Assembly (NCBI GenBank): GCA_963995505.1
Contig: OZ023194.1
Coordinates: forward strand, 15,248,428-15,312,427
Direction: 5' to 3'
DNA from: Hypericum androsaemum
Taxonomy: Eukaryota; Streptophyta; Magnoliopsida; Malpighiales; Hypericaceae
Length of the DNA stretch: 64,000 bases
Under the pieces are notes generated by a model. The model worked only from the letters and a program-made list of their open reading frames with translations. It did no database searches and had not been told where the DNA came from. Shown piece after piece: positions 18,989 through 29,945 of the stretch (positions within the stretch are counted from its first letter, which is position 1; every line of letters starts with the position of its first letter). The translations under genes and the position numbers were made by a program.

Positions 18989-20567
18989 TGTTGGAGCACG
19001 AAATTAATGTCTCGGAGTGATGACGGTCTATCTCCGGATGTGCGGGAATTGGCTCGGACTCGTCGGAATGAGGAGCCCGGGCGAGAGGCTCCTCTCGCCC
19101 GCATAGGCGAGCCGAGCGAGGGCTCTTCTCGCTCACGAGGAGCCCGGGCGAGAGGCCCCTCTCGCCCGCATAGGCGAGCCGAGCGAGGGCTCTTCTCGCT
19201 CACGAGGAGCCCGGGCGAGAGGCCCCTCTCGCCCGCATAGGCGAGCCGAGCAAGGGCTCTTCTCGCTCACGAGGAGCCCGGGCGAGAGGCTCCTCTCGCC
19301 CGCATAGGCGAGCCGAGCGAGGGCTCTTCTCGCTCATGAGGAGCCCGGGCGAGAGGCCCCTCTCGCCCACATAGGCGAGCCGAGCGAGGGCTCTTCTCGC
19401 TCATGAGGAGCCCGGGCAAGAGGCTTCTCTCGCCCGTATAGGCGAGACCGAGCGAGGGCTCCTCTCGCTCACGAGGAGCCCGGGCGAGAGGCCCCTCTCG
19501 CCCGCATAGGCGAGACCAAGCGAGGACTCTTCTCGCCCACATGGCCGAGTCCTATCGAGAAACTCGTCCGACTCAAAATAGGTGAGAGGCCGGTATGAGG
19601 CACGAGCGAGAAGCCGAGTGAGAGGCCTACGGCAAGAGGTCGAGTGGCAAAAGGCCGAGCGAGAGGCCGAGTGAGAGGCCTACGGCTAGAGGCCGAAGGA
19701 GAGTCGGAGTGGCAAAAGGCCGAGCGAGAGGCCGAGTGGCGAGAGGCCAAGTGAGAGGCCTACGGCGAGAGGCCGGGCGAGAAGCCTAAGGCGGGAAGCC
19801 GGGCGAGAAACTTAAGGTCGGAAGCCTAAGGCGAGAAGACGAGTGAGGAGCCTAAGGCGAGAAGCCGAAGGTGAGAAGCCAACTTGGACCCGAGCGGGAA
19901 GCTCATTTGACCTTCGTAGGCGGGAAGGCAATTCCGAGAATAGGTCCACTTTGGTTGTGGAGGCCATTAGCTTGAGCCCATTTTGAGATTCACTTTGGGC
20001 CTGACGAGATGTCCGTCTTGGGCGATGACGGACTTGAGTCAAGATTTTGCGTGGGAGATCGAGAAGGTCAAAACGATCTATAGTTTCCTAACTTGAGCCG
20101 AGATTCTCAATATTTGGCAAGACTTGGTAAGTTCCTCTTTATGCCGCGATCGCTTGGTCGTCACGTTTTGAAAGCTTCCTATCCGACGATGGAATTTGCT
20201 CATTTAAGGAAGACGGCTTGTATTGAGCCGAGAGGATCCCGTCATGTCAGGAACAAATAATTTGAAGCAGAACTCTCGAGATTGAGACTTGGAGCCGAAG
20301 GTCTCGGAGGCGGTTTAGGATTTTCTATTGTGAAGGCTCGGAGGTTAGGTCAAGGCACTCTATATAAGGAGGGCTCGGGCGAGAGAACGGGGATCAACCA
20401 ACAACACAACACACAACTACTTTACTTTTACTTATCATTGTTGCTTTTCCTTTCCTTAGCCCGTAGTCCGTAGTTTATAGCTTAGCCTAGCCTAGTTTAG
20501 CTAGACCGACCTTGGGACAACCACTCTGGATCCGTCTCGGGTTACTTGTTCACTTATCCCCGCAACA
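18989..20567 (+). repeat. 3' LTR of the gypsy element
   Basis: Same ends as the 5' LTR, seven 67-bp units (19070-19540), TATATAA at 20361-20367. The 149-bp length difference from the 5' LTR is exactly two units (134 bp) plus one 15-bp gap; otherwise only scattered substitutions. Confidence 0.92.
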
Positions 20568-20572
20568 GATAC
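20568..20572. repeat. 5-bp target duplication of gypsy element, right
   Basis: GATAC, matching 13862-13866. Confidence 0.9.
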
Positions 20573-20775
20573 CATGCATAAAGAGATTGCTTCAAACCAT
20601 TAACGGTCTTCTTTAACCTACATACTTTTTCATTTTTTCAAGCGGATGGCTAGGTGATAAATCCATAAAAATTTCCTCTTCTAATTCTCCTTGAAGAAAT
20701 GCATTTTTACATCCATTTGGAAGAGTGGCCTATTATGATTCTCAACAACTGGTAGAAGAATCGATCTGATGTTTA
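20573..20775 (-). pseudogene. Copia remnant, 5' part (RT start)
   Basis: Minus strand gives MDVKNAFLQGELEEEIFMDL, a copia RT motif, then (after one frameshift) LKKTVNGLKQSLYAWY. The motif breaks exactly at the gypsy insertion and continues at 13861. Upstream of about 20775 the copia similarity fades. Confidence 0.82.
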
Positions 20776-21946
20776 ACTCCATCAAATCCACGACATTCCA
20801 TCAAATCCACGACATTCAGTAACAAAAGTATTCTTTTTACTTCAATATAGTTTATACAGAATAGTGATGAGGAAGGCTCGGCCCTAATCTCACCAAACTC
20901 CTAGGGTGGCCCAACACCAACTTGCTAGTTTAAGAAAATGGAACAAATCTAACCTCCAGCAACACCACTGAAGCTCCAAATACAGAATCATCTCCTACAA
21001 AAAAGAAGGAAGCAAAAACAAGGTGTTGTGTCATAAAATTGTGTTTATGAATTTAACATTAATTTGTAGACAATTTGGACATTATAGCCAGACCCTGATA
21101 CCAATAATAAGAAGAGTTAATCACAAAAGAGTTTTATAGAGCTGATAAATTTAATGTTGTTTCAAAGAATTACTTGGATATCTATCTTCTTTTTTTTTGA
21201 AAGGTAAATGTTACACCTAGTTACAATGTTAGGGATTGAACTATTGGGATTGAACCATTGACCTCCTTAAAGTTAAGCAATGCCTATACTGTTAGGCCAA
21301 ATGCATGTTACCTCCATCAAATTCACTGATCAAGAATTGTATCCCATCACATCAGAAAGGATGAAAAAGTGCTATTTTTTAGTTTTGACGCGACACCATA
21401 AGGCTCAAATCTGAGAATTCTAATTTAGATTGATTTAAGCGGGTGGTTAACTATTTTTAGTTCTAGCATACAAAATTGCAATTATGTGTCATGGCCTGGT
21501 TTCAGCAGAAGACATTAATATATTTTTAGGTAAATATCTTATATCTAAAAATCAATCATTATCCAATCTATTTGGAGGATAATTTCTGAACGATGTATTC
21601 GTAAAACAAAGTTCAAAATTTCCTTGATATGATCTATTTTTCTTAATAATTGAAAAACGATTTATGCTATTCATGCTGCATGAATGAATTTAATTTGGGT
21701 GCTAATCTTGGAAGACGGACCACCGACAGGACACTAGTAATCCGTGTCTAATTTTCTACTCTACTCTTTTAACAATTGAGTTAGTTATTAAGGTGAGAGT
21801 GCAACTTGAGATTAATAAACTCACCCGAACATTTAACTAATCTGAATTTAAGTCGAGTAAAACTATGGCGATTGATTTTTACGGAACATGTTCAAACAAA
21901 ACGAACCACCCAAAGAATCATCAAGTTCAGACAGAATATCATCACA
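20776..21946. other. Spacer with possible short retroposon tail
   Basis: No gene recognised. Around 21185-21310 a T-run followed by AAGGTAAATG and GGGATTGAACCATTGACCTCC resembles the box-like sequence at the 3' end of plant SINEs/LINEs in reverse orientation; weak evidence only. Confidence 0.35.
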
Positions 21947-24900
21947 TTACCTGCAGTGTTGTGGAACTCTCCACCGGAACAACGACGGATTCCCGGCTTT
22001 CTCGGTGGAATTCAACAAGTAAAACTTTGTCCAATCTTCAAGCACGAGCTTCAGGTCCTGCATCTTGTTCTCGAGCCCGACGCAACAATTAGCGTGCATG
22101 GTGCAGACGAGGTTGAAATCCCTGCTCGGCTCGCAGAACCCGCCAAAGTAGCCCGTGCTCAGGAACTTGATACGAATACAAACCTCGCTAACGAAGCGAT
22201 CGTGCTTGATCAGGTTGAATACGTCCTGGTCGTGCTTACCCGGATGGGCCTCCCTGGAGGAGTACCAGTACTTGTAGAAATGGATTGTCCGGTTGTTGGA
22301 CTTCACGTAGTTGAAGCCTCCGTTTGGGCTGTTGTTTAGGTCGTCGGGGTTGCCGTTGTAGTTGTCGCAGGCGATCTGGAAGTCGGCGTCGTGGAAGAAG
22401 TGCGGGAATGGGTCCTGAAGCCACATGATGTCTGCATCCTTTTTTTTAAAGGAAAAGGTAGAAGTAGTTAGAAATTGCAAGATGGTCTCACTAATCCAGA
22501 CTCGAATCAAAATAAGAACTTAATTAATTATCGTGAATCTGATAGGTAGTTTGATCAGTTGGACCATGATCTAGGACCAAACCTGGGTTATTTTTCTAAC
22601 ATAAACCTTGATGATGGTTCAACCAGTTTGACTGTGTTGTTCATACGGTTGAAACAACCCGTCAAAGAAAACCTTCAAAAAAATTGGAAAAAGATATTTT
22701 TTTTTGTTCTTTATTAAGCGATGTAATTGTATTGTAAATTATAACGTTTGTAATAAAATTAGATTATATTTATAATTATTTAACATTCTAATACTAAATA
22801 TAATGAATGATATATATTCTAAAAAATAACTAGTTTGATCAACGGTTCAAATAGTTGGTTGGGATGAATCGAGAAATTGTAAGAATCTCAATTCATTATC
22901 CGATTTATTTTTTAAAACATTTGTTATGAAGGCACATGATGTCTGCATTTTTTTGAAAAGAAAAATGGCAGAACTAGTTGAAAACTACCCACCGACTTCA
23001 CTAATCCAAAGTGAAATCGGAAGAAATAGCATAATTAATTACCGTGAAAACAAAGTTGTATCCCATCTCAAGAACAGTGGTTAGGAAGAGGATCCTTCTC
23101 CACATCATCTTCAGGTAAACCGGGGTCATGAAGTAGGCCTCCTTCCTCGACTGTTCCTTGCTCGCGCCGTCGAACTTGATCTCGTAGCAATGTCGGTGTA
23201 CGTGGAGGCAATGGGCGTGCGCCACGGGGTCCAGTGACACAATTACCAAATTGTCCAGCAGTCTCTTCGTCCCATTTCCTTTACTAAAACTCTCCAAGAA
23301 GAGGTCAACTATAGAGTTTGGAGCTGCCCATGCTTGATTTGAGGTTGTAATAATGACCGTCTTGTTCGGGTTGGCTGCTCTCTTTAGGACCTTCTCCAAT
23401 TCCATGTCTATTTTCCCCTGCCAGTCAATGTCCTACACAATTATTTGAGTGTTCGTTTTAAGAACGATCACACTTTTTTATCTCGATAGAATGAACAATT
23501 ATGTAAAAGATTAGTTGAGGAGGCAAGAATTATTTGTGGTCCTTTTTTCTTTAGCTGGTGATACAATTTATTATTTGGACAACAACATTAGTGTCGTTTT
23601 GTTTATTAGAGGCTTTTCCTCTCTCGTTAAGAACAAAAAGGAAAATATAATATTAGGTAAATGTGACAAAACAGAACGATACGTAAATAACTTCAACAGA
23701 ATGGCCAATTATGTTAAAGATTAGTTGAGGAGGCAAAACTTAATTTTGGTCCTCTTTTCTTTAGCTGGTAATAGAATTTATTCTTTGGACAACAACATTA
23801 GTGCCGTTTTGTTACTAGAGGCTCTCGCTCCCTCTTTAAGGAAAAAAAGGAAAAGATATTATTAGGGAAAAGTAGAAAAAATATTTAGGTGGCAACAACG
23901 CACTTTGTTACAAGCTTTTTGTCACATTCGAAAGTTTGACAATTCGAACATGTATTAATGCACGGTGGTATAATTGGCTTGGCTGAATTCCATCCATACG
24001 TCACATAACCGTGAGCGATGATAAAATATTTTAAGGAAAAAAAGGTATGATGATTTATTTCGAGAGGATACGAATAGTCACAGAGGAGAATTTCTAGACT
24101 GGACTTTCGACACTAGTGAGTCGTTTCGTTTAATTCTCAAAAAAATAAGTTAGTCGTTTCTGAGAATTATTTTTTATTATTTAAAAGATGTTTAGAATAT
24201 GCATAGATTATATATATATATAATATATATCTGTGTGTGTATATTTTCGTGTAAATTTTTTTGATTAGTGAAGCTCTTTTATCTATTAAAAGAATTCCGT
24301 TGAAAAGTAAACGAGCATTTTTTTAGTATATGACGTGTAATTAAAATTGAGCTTGTCACCTCATACGACATTGAAATTTCCTCCGCGGGTGGCATTGGGG
24401 ACAGATTATGACATTTAGAAATATCGGTGGAGATTAAAAGGGGTAGAAAAAATAAATAAATAACAAAAGCCCATCAAAGTGAAACAGCTAAACCAATGGC
24501 CTAGGACAAATTGGTAGCACCAGCCATAATTAAAAAATGTGGGGCCAATTCAAATTTCTTTGTTGGGATTAGCTTCGGTTTAACCCGATTCTAACCTAAA
24601 TTATATAATTAAAGTATGTGAAATTACATGATATTTTCGAGAAAAATATTTCCATGACAAAAAATTATCAATTAACGTAGAGATGACCGAAAAATTATAA
24701 GTAAAGACGCAATGGAATTAAGCTCGTTTAAAAGAGGAGACAAAATTAGAGGAACTCACATGGGAGGAGGGAGAGAATATGATGGAGCTCCACGAGTACG
24801 ACGTCGAATTGAACAAGACAAGCCCCGAAACCGCCACCCCAAGAAACAAAACCGCGATGACCGCCGCCGGGTTGTTGCCGATCAGGCCTTTGCAGCCGCC

Positions 24901-24960
24901 GGAGGAGCTCCACGGCTTGGTCTGGTCGCCGGCGGGCTCGCCACTTGCCGTGTTCTTCAT
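21947..24960 (-). CDS. GT77-type nucleotide-sugar transferase, copy B, intact
   Basis: Three exons on minus: 24760-24960, 23043-23432, 21947-22438, all with GT-AG introns and in-frame joins; 1083 nt, 360 residues plus stop, the usual length for the family. Residues about 23-47 are a type II signal anchor (AAVIAVLFLGVAVSGLVLF), so the protein should sit in the Golgi membrane with its catalytic domain in the lumen. The exon 2/3 join restores FT-DADIMWLQDPFPHFF with the DxD metal/nucleotide-sugar site. HDQDVFN and TGYFGGFCE are further family motifs. The Arabidopsis relatives (At4g15970 type, Pfam Nucleotid_trans) are little characterised; wall-glycan or glycoprotein arabinosylation is a family-level guess. 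It starts at the only Met available (MKNTASGEPAG). A tandem paralogue lies 18 kb away and is dead. Confidence 0.88.
22439..23042 (-). other. Intron 2 of copy B, internally duplicated
   Basis: The exon 3 start plus adjacent intron (ACATGATGTCTGCAT, 22423-22550 on plus) is repeated at 22932-23045, including look-alike acceptor (TGCAG/ACATCATGTG) and donor-side sequence. Between the repeats lies MITE-like DNA with GATGGTTCAACCAGTTTG. Copy A has the same arrangement (4632-4745 and 5166-5240), so it predates the gene duplication. Confidence 0.65.
23491..23880. repeat. Direct duplication of about 200 bp in intron 1 of copy B
   Basis: Two adjacent blocks starting AATTATGT(A/T)AAAGATTAGTTGAGGAGGCAA (about 23491 and 23706) share GGACAACAACATTAGTG and following sequence with roughly 80-85% similarity by eye. 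Copy A has no comparable block. Confidence 0.75.
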
Positions 24961-26598
24961 GCTCCTAGGAACCCACTCTCTCAGGAACTAAAGGGTTTTT
25001 TCAGAATTGTTCATGTAAATTAGGAGCTAGATCAAGCTACCTTGTTGGGTTTTGATGGGGAACAGAGAGTTTTTCAAAGACATGGAAAAGGGTATTAAGG
25101 GAATGTGTTGGGTTATTATTTACAACCACAAGTTTTGATTATAATGGCATATATATAAATAGTTGTGGAAAATAACGGGCGAGAGACAGGTTAGTTTTGG
25201 TCTACTCTTTTGTCGATTGGTTCACTCCTTCTTAATTACTTGGTTAATAACTTGGAATTGGATGGTGTTTCTATCTAAAAATATCTTTTGGTTCAAATCC
25301 ACTCGGATCATCACATTTATATCAACTGGCGAAGATGTTATTCTAATTAAAACAATATGTTTCGAATTAAAACAATATGTTTCGAGCTCGAACTTTGAGA
25401 ATGTAGAAGTGTTAAACAATTGTTAGGAGAGTTTTGTCACCTTTTAAAAGTTCAACTCATTGTGAACTTAAATTAGTCGAGGTAATAATTTTCGAATACC
25501 AGACATTCTAGATTTCTAAAAAACACCCGAATCATGTAACAACCTGATTAATTCATGTTTAGATTGTGTTTCTCCGTGAAAAACTTAACCTTAGATTGTG
25601 TTTCTCGTGACGATTGATTACCTATTATCTTTATTTATGATAGGAAGGTCACGTGATTTGGTTTATTAGGATGTTGGATGGTGTGTTTCCATCTTCTTCT
25701 TTTCCTTTCGATTAACGGAACTTGGATTTCTCTAGAAACGTTTGCCTAGTCTTTTTTTTTTGTTGAAAATGTTGACCTAGTCTTTTGATATGGCTAATTT
25801 GGATACCAGATTGTGTTTCCGCCTTTTTTTTAACTGATAGAACTTGTATTTTGTTTCTTCTGCGTGCCGCTCCTTGCGTTGACCGTGGAGACTGTTACAA
25901 ATCCGAGGGAGGGAAAATCGAGAATGGATCGAGTCATTTGGACGAATCATTCTGATTTGCATTAATTGTTCTTAGATTGGGATTTTTTTAATATATTTTT
26001 TGACATCTTTGTATCATTGGTAGAATTTTACATGGTACATTTGATTTTTAAAATTTTAAAAAACTTCCTTCTCTCTCCTCAAGCTTTGTGTCCAACCTTG
26101 AAAGATGCAAATATACATGAGAAAATATACATAAGAGTTGTTTTAAGCGATAAAAGATTTAAATGTATTCAAAAAAAATTTAGGTTTTAAACTTTAGGAC
26201 AATGCCTTCAAACAAATTCTGATAATGTTAAGACTCCGAAAATAGAGAAAAAATATATGCAGACAATTTACCAAAATACTTGTATAAACTATGGCTGATT
26301 AAACCATAATTCTATAAATGCCGGCTGGCCATAACCTTTGACGGTTACCCTTACATTCACGCAAAAGGAAAACCATGATAATTGTAGTTGACTTTTTGTA
26401 TTTTATTTGAAAGTACTCTATAAATATTTACATAGTTGGCTAATAAAAAATTAAGCTGAATTATATTACAGAAAACGACAAGCACTCTAATTTTTCAATT
26501 AAACTAAAATCATCCTTCACCCGCTTAGCGGTTATCTTTTAATATGTATGAGAACATAACTAGAAAATTAAAATTGAACTTAATTTGTCAATGACGTT
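24961..26598. other. Intergenic, upstream of copy B
   Basis: Promoter side of sugar-transferase B: sequence just upstream (ACTCTCTCAGGAACTAAAG) is homologous to that upstream of copy A (about 6000-6020). The rest is AT-rich with no supported gene. A reading frame at 25163-25426 lacks similarity and is not called. Confidence 0.5.
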
Positions 26599-26603
26599 AA
26601 TGA
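26599..26603. repeat. Target duplication of the copia element, left
   Basis: AATGA, repeated at 35528-35532. Confidence 0.88.
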
Positions 26604-27999
26604 TGTTAGTATAAATGTTCTAGAGACAATCGTAATAAGGACTTTGTACTAGATTATATTCAGTTGTATTATTAATTTGTATTAATAATATTCGGCATTA
26701 CATAAAATGGATATAATGTTTGATTGTTTGCATATATTCATGTTTATGTTCCCATGAACTAATGTTGTTATTGAGAATGTGAGATCTCGGATAACTATAA
26801 ACATAGTTCTTAAATAGCCCCAATCAATGATCATCGAGAATGGGATATCGATGATGCGATTGAGATTAGTGTGCGATCTGGATCATATCCTTAGAGGATG
26901 TAGTGGTTCTCACAACTACGAGATACTAGGTATTTCATGATGGATGCACAGATACTTTGGAGAGTATTGGCATACCCGACCGAGAAACCGTTTGATGTAT
27001 TCTATTTACGTGTCTACGGTAATATCGGTTTGTGGAGTAGTGAAATAGTCCTCGGACTTGAGGTCAATACGCACGACATGTACGAAGTAATGCACTTAGA
27101 TCATGACCGAAGCTTGCACTCCTGACGGGGTAGATATGGCATGAGTCAAGTACGTTGCGAAGTATATGTACGTGGTAGTTGAGCCAAGAATAGGATTCAT
27201 TCCTCTAATAGACTTGGAGAGAATACTTGTCTTCTCATAATTAATTGGATCGTTAGTCATTGGCCAATGCACGTCATTTTAGAATGGTATCTAAAATGAC
27301 AATATGATCAATTAATTGATGAGATAATATGATTAAGTTATTTGAACAGACACATAATCATGTTCTAGACTTAATCGAGTATTCGTGAATGAAAGGACCT
27401 TACCACTATGAGTTTCACATTACAGGTAGTTGCAGTATCCTCGCAACGTACCTCATATGTTGAGATTGTCTGGTTTATTGTCTAGGGTTAAACTAAGACC
27501 ATTAGTTTGACTAATCGTTTGACATATGAGGGCCTATGGGTCACACAACAGTAGTCTTAGTTACGAATTAAAGTTGGTTAAATTAAATATTGATTTGATC
27601 AAGAATATTTAATTTATAGAGAAATGAATTATAATTTTATTAGATAAAATTATAATTATAATTGTTTAATTAAATTAGATTTAATTAAATAATTTTGTGT
27701 ATATATATATATAGTGAAAATGTTGGACATATTGACTCGGTCAAATATATATTAGATTGGATTTTTAAAAGGAAAATAAATAAGTGGGGCGCCACCCACT
27801 TCCTTTTAATGGGGGATTTCTTTATCAAAAGAAATCTTCCCTTTTCCACGACGAGCTCTGATCTACGGAGATTTGTAAGAACTCTCTAACCATTTTGTCA
27901 TCGCAGATAATTATGTTATACAGCCAAATCAGAAGTTCGAGTGTTGGCGAAAATTTTAACTTCCGCTGCTTCGACGTTCGTACTGCTAAAATTCCAACA
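26604..27999 (+). repeat. 5' LTR of the copia element, with internal deletion
   Basis: 1396 bp against 1699 bp in the 3' LTR. A 286-bp block present at 35081-35366 of the 3' LTR is missing at the junction 27845/27846. The remaining 17 bp difference comes from a short GC-rich segment, a TA-run length change and a 7-bp gap near the end. Confidence 0.92.
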
Positions 28000-28001
28000 A
28001 T

Positions 28002-28013
28002 TGGTATCAGAGC
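28002..28013 (+). other. Primer-binding site, initiator Met tRNA
   Basis: TGGTATCAGAGC, the classic plant copia priming site, two bases after the 5' LTR. Confidence 0.92.
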
Positions 28014-29945
28014 AAGGCTGATTTATGGCTGTATACATAAATATCTGTATTTTTCGAATATATATATCTTGTATATGAGAAAAATACTTACCTGCGTTGG
28101 TGACGAAACTCTGTAATGAGTTTAAAGCCTTGGAAAAAGCTGTTTGATTAAATCCAAAAGCTTTGTGAGTTTCTGTTCAACATTGGTGACGGAACCAACT
28201 AGTTTGAAGCTTTAGAAGCTTGCTAGATGATGTCGATAACCGATTGGAATTGGACGACGGTCGCCTTAAGCTTTTGAAGCTTGAAAAGCTTCGGACCGAA
28301 AAGCTTCGGACCGCCGTTAACGGCGATTCAAGTTTTTTTCTTTGTCCCGATTCCGGGCCACTGCGAGTGCGGAGGCAACCGGATGGGGCTCAGGGACGAC
28401 GGGAAACGGTGGAAAAGTCGTGGTAAGTGAGGCAGTGAACGAGGATGCCTTAGAGGCGGTGTACGAGATGCCTTTAAGGCGGCTCCACCTCGTCACTGTT
28501 TTTGGGATGCCACGCGCCGCTTCACCAAGGTCGGCTACCACCGACGAGCTCGCCTCGTCGCGGGCGTCGTCATGGTACCGGCGGTGTTGCCCCGATCGAA
28601 GCGAGCGACGAGGTGTCGTCGAGCCATTTTCGGACTCGGTCCGCGGCTCAACGACACCGTCGTCGACGCGTCGATTCACAACGTCGGGGTACCACCGACG
28701 TGCTCGCAGCGTTGCGGGAGACGTCGTGGTACTGACGGTGACAATCGGAGTTGCTCCGATGGGGAGATCCAAGCTTTCGAAGCTTCGCCGACGAGTTCGA
28801 GCCTTCGGAGCTCGATTTCGGCGTGCACGCGCGAAAACCCGGCGGTTTGGGACCACTGGCGTGATCCACGCGTCGCGATCTACACAACGGCACCGCCGGT
28901 GATGAGCGGCGTTGCGCCGTTCGGCCGATGGTTATCAGGGACTAATCTGCAATTGTCCAGGGACTTGATGTTGAGAATTTGGAATTCTGTAGGGGCCTCT
29001 TTGCAAATTCGAGAAATCTGAAATTGCAGATAAGCCCTTGGGGCCTTTCTGAAATTTCGGCTGTATGGTTAATTACGGTATGGTACCTGGATTAATCATG
29101 AAATTGCAATCCAGTCCCCGGTTAATTGCAGGGACTTATTTGTAAATTTGCCTGTATGGAAAATTACAGTTTGGTCCTCGTACCTTTCTTGAAATTTCAG
29201 TTTGGTCCTCGGATAATTCTGAATTTTCGGTATAGCTGGCAAATTACTATTTGGTCCTTGAATTAATTCTAAAATTGCAATTAGGTCCCTGGACTGAACT
29301 AAAAATAATGAATTAGATTCTAATAACTGTTTACATTTAATTTTAAGTTGGATCTTATGAAATAATATGTAAACAATAAATGGATCTTGTTTGACAAGTT
29401 AAATACCCCGTTAAAATATTCCTCAAACTTCAATATGGTTTTCATTTGGAATGAATGATGTCTTCCGTCATAATTAAGAGAAACCGAGATTTCATTCTAT
29501 AGTATTTAAGACCAAAGTCTTTTGCTTGGAATTACGTCTTATGGAACTCTTATAAGGACATGTAAATGTCGCCGTGTGATGGTTGTAAACCACCTAAGTT
29601 ATTTCACTAGCCCAAGCAAGGAAATAATGAGGGGACATCGATTGGACTGGGTCCGATAACTAGGAATTGTATGAACTACAATTGGTTTGGAGACCTACCA
29701 GTTATGCTGTTACAATCACCAGCCCAAGCAGGGGTTGTGACAGTAGGAATGTGGATCCTAGTCCATTAAAATTTATATTAGATATAAATTCGTACTCTTC
29801 CAATGAGGTCGTTGAGTATGTGAAAATAATGGAGACAAAATAAAGCTAAAGGCCGTGTTTATTTTGTATACTGAATGATGATCATAGGAATTATGTTTAA
29901 TTCCCGTTTTAACTTATTTCCTTTAGGTGTGTTGAAATAGCGAAC
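28014..29945 (+). other. Long copia leader with GC-rich block
   Basis: About 1.9 kb between the primer site and the gag ATG. 28290-28920 is strikingly GC-rich (CGACGAGCTCGCC-type) with partial internal duplication around 28535-28600 and 28690-28760. Long open frames exist there on both strands, so they are a composition effect. 28960-29290 holds diverged copies of a TTGGTCC / AAATTGCA-type motif. No domain recognised. Confidence 0.6.

Larger units (their letters stand above)
13867..20567 (+). mobile_element. Complete non-autonomous gypsy LTR element, 6.7 kb
   Basis: Two nearly identical LTRs (1728 and 1579 bp) with TG...CA ends and a 5-bp GATAC duplication delimit the element, which sits inside an older minus-strand copia. 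The 3.4-kb interior encodes a gag-like/protease remnant but no reverse transcriptase, RNase H or integrase. The C-terminal coding part resembles the protease end of plant Ty3/gypsy Tat-lineage polyproteins. High LTR similarity apart from repeat-number indels indicates a recent insertion. It would need enzymes from a related autonomous element. Confidence 0.9.

Noticed and set aside
25163..25426. 87-codon plus-strand frame
   Set aside because: No recognisable domain or conservation signal; typical chance frame in AT-rich DNA.
28317..29021. Overlapping open frames on both strands in the copia leader
   Set aside because: Composition effect of GC-rich DNA; no domain, no consistent start, mutually overlapping.
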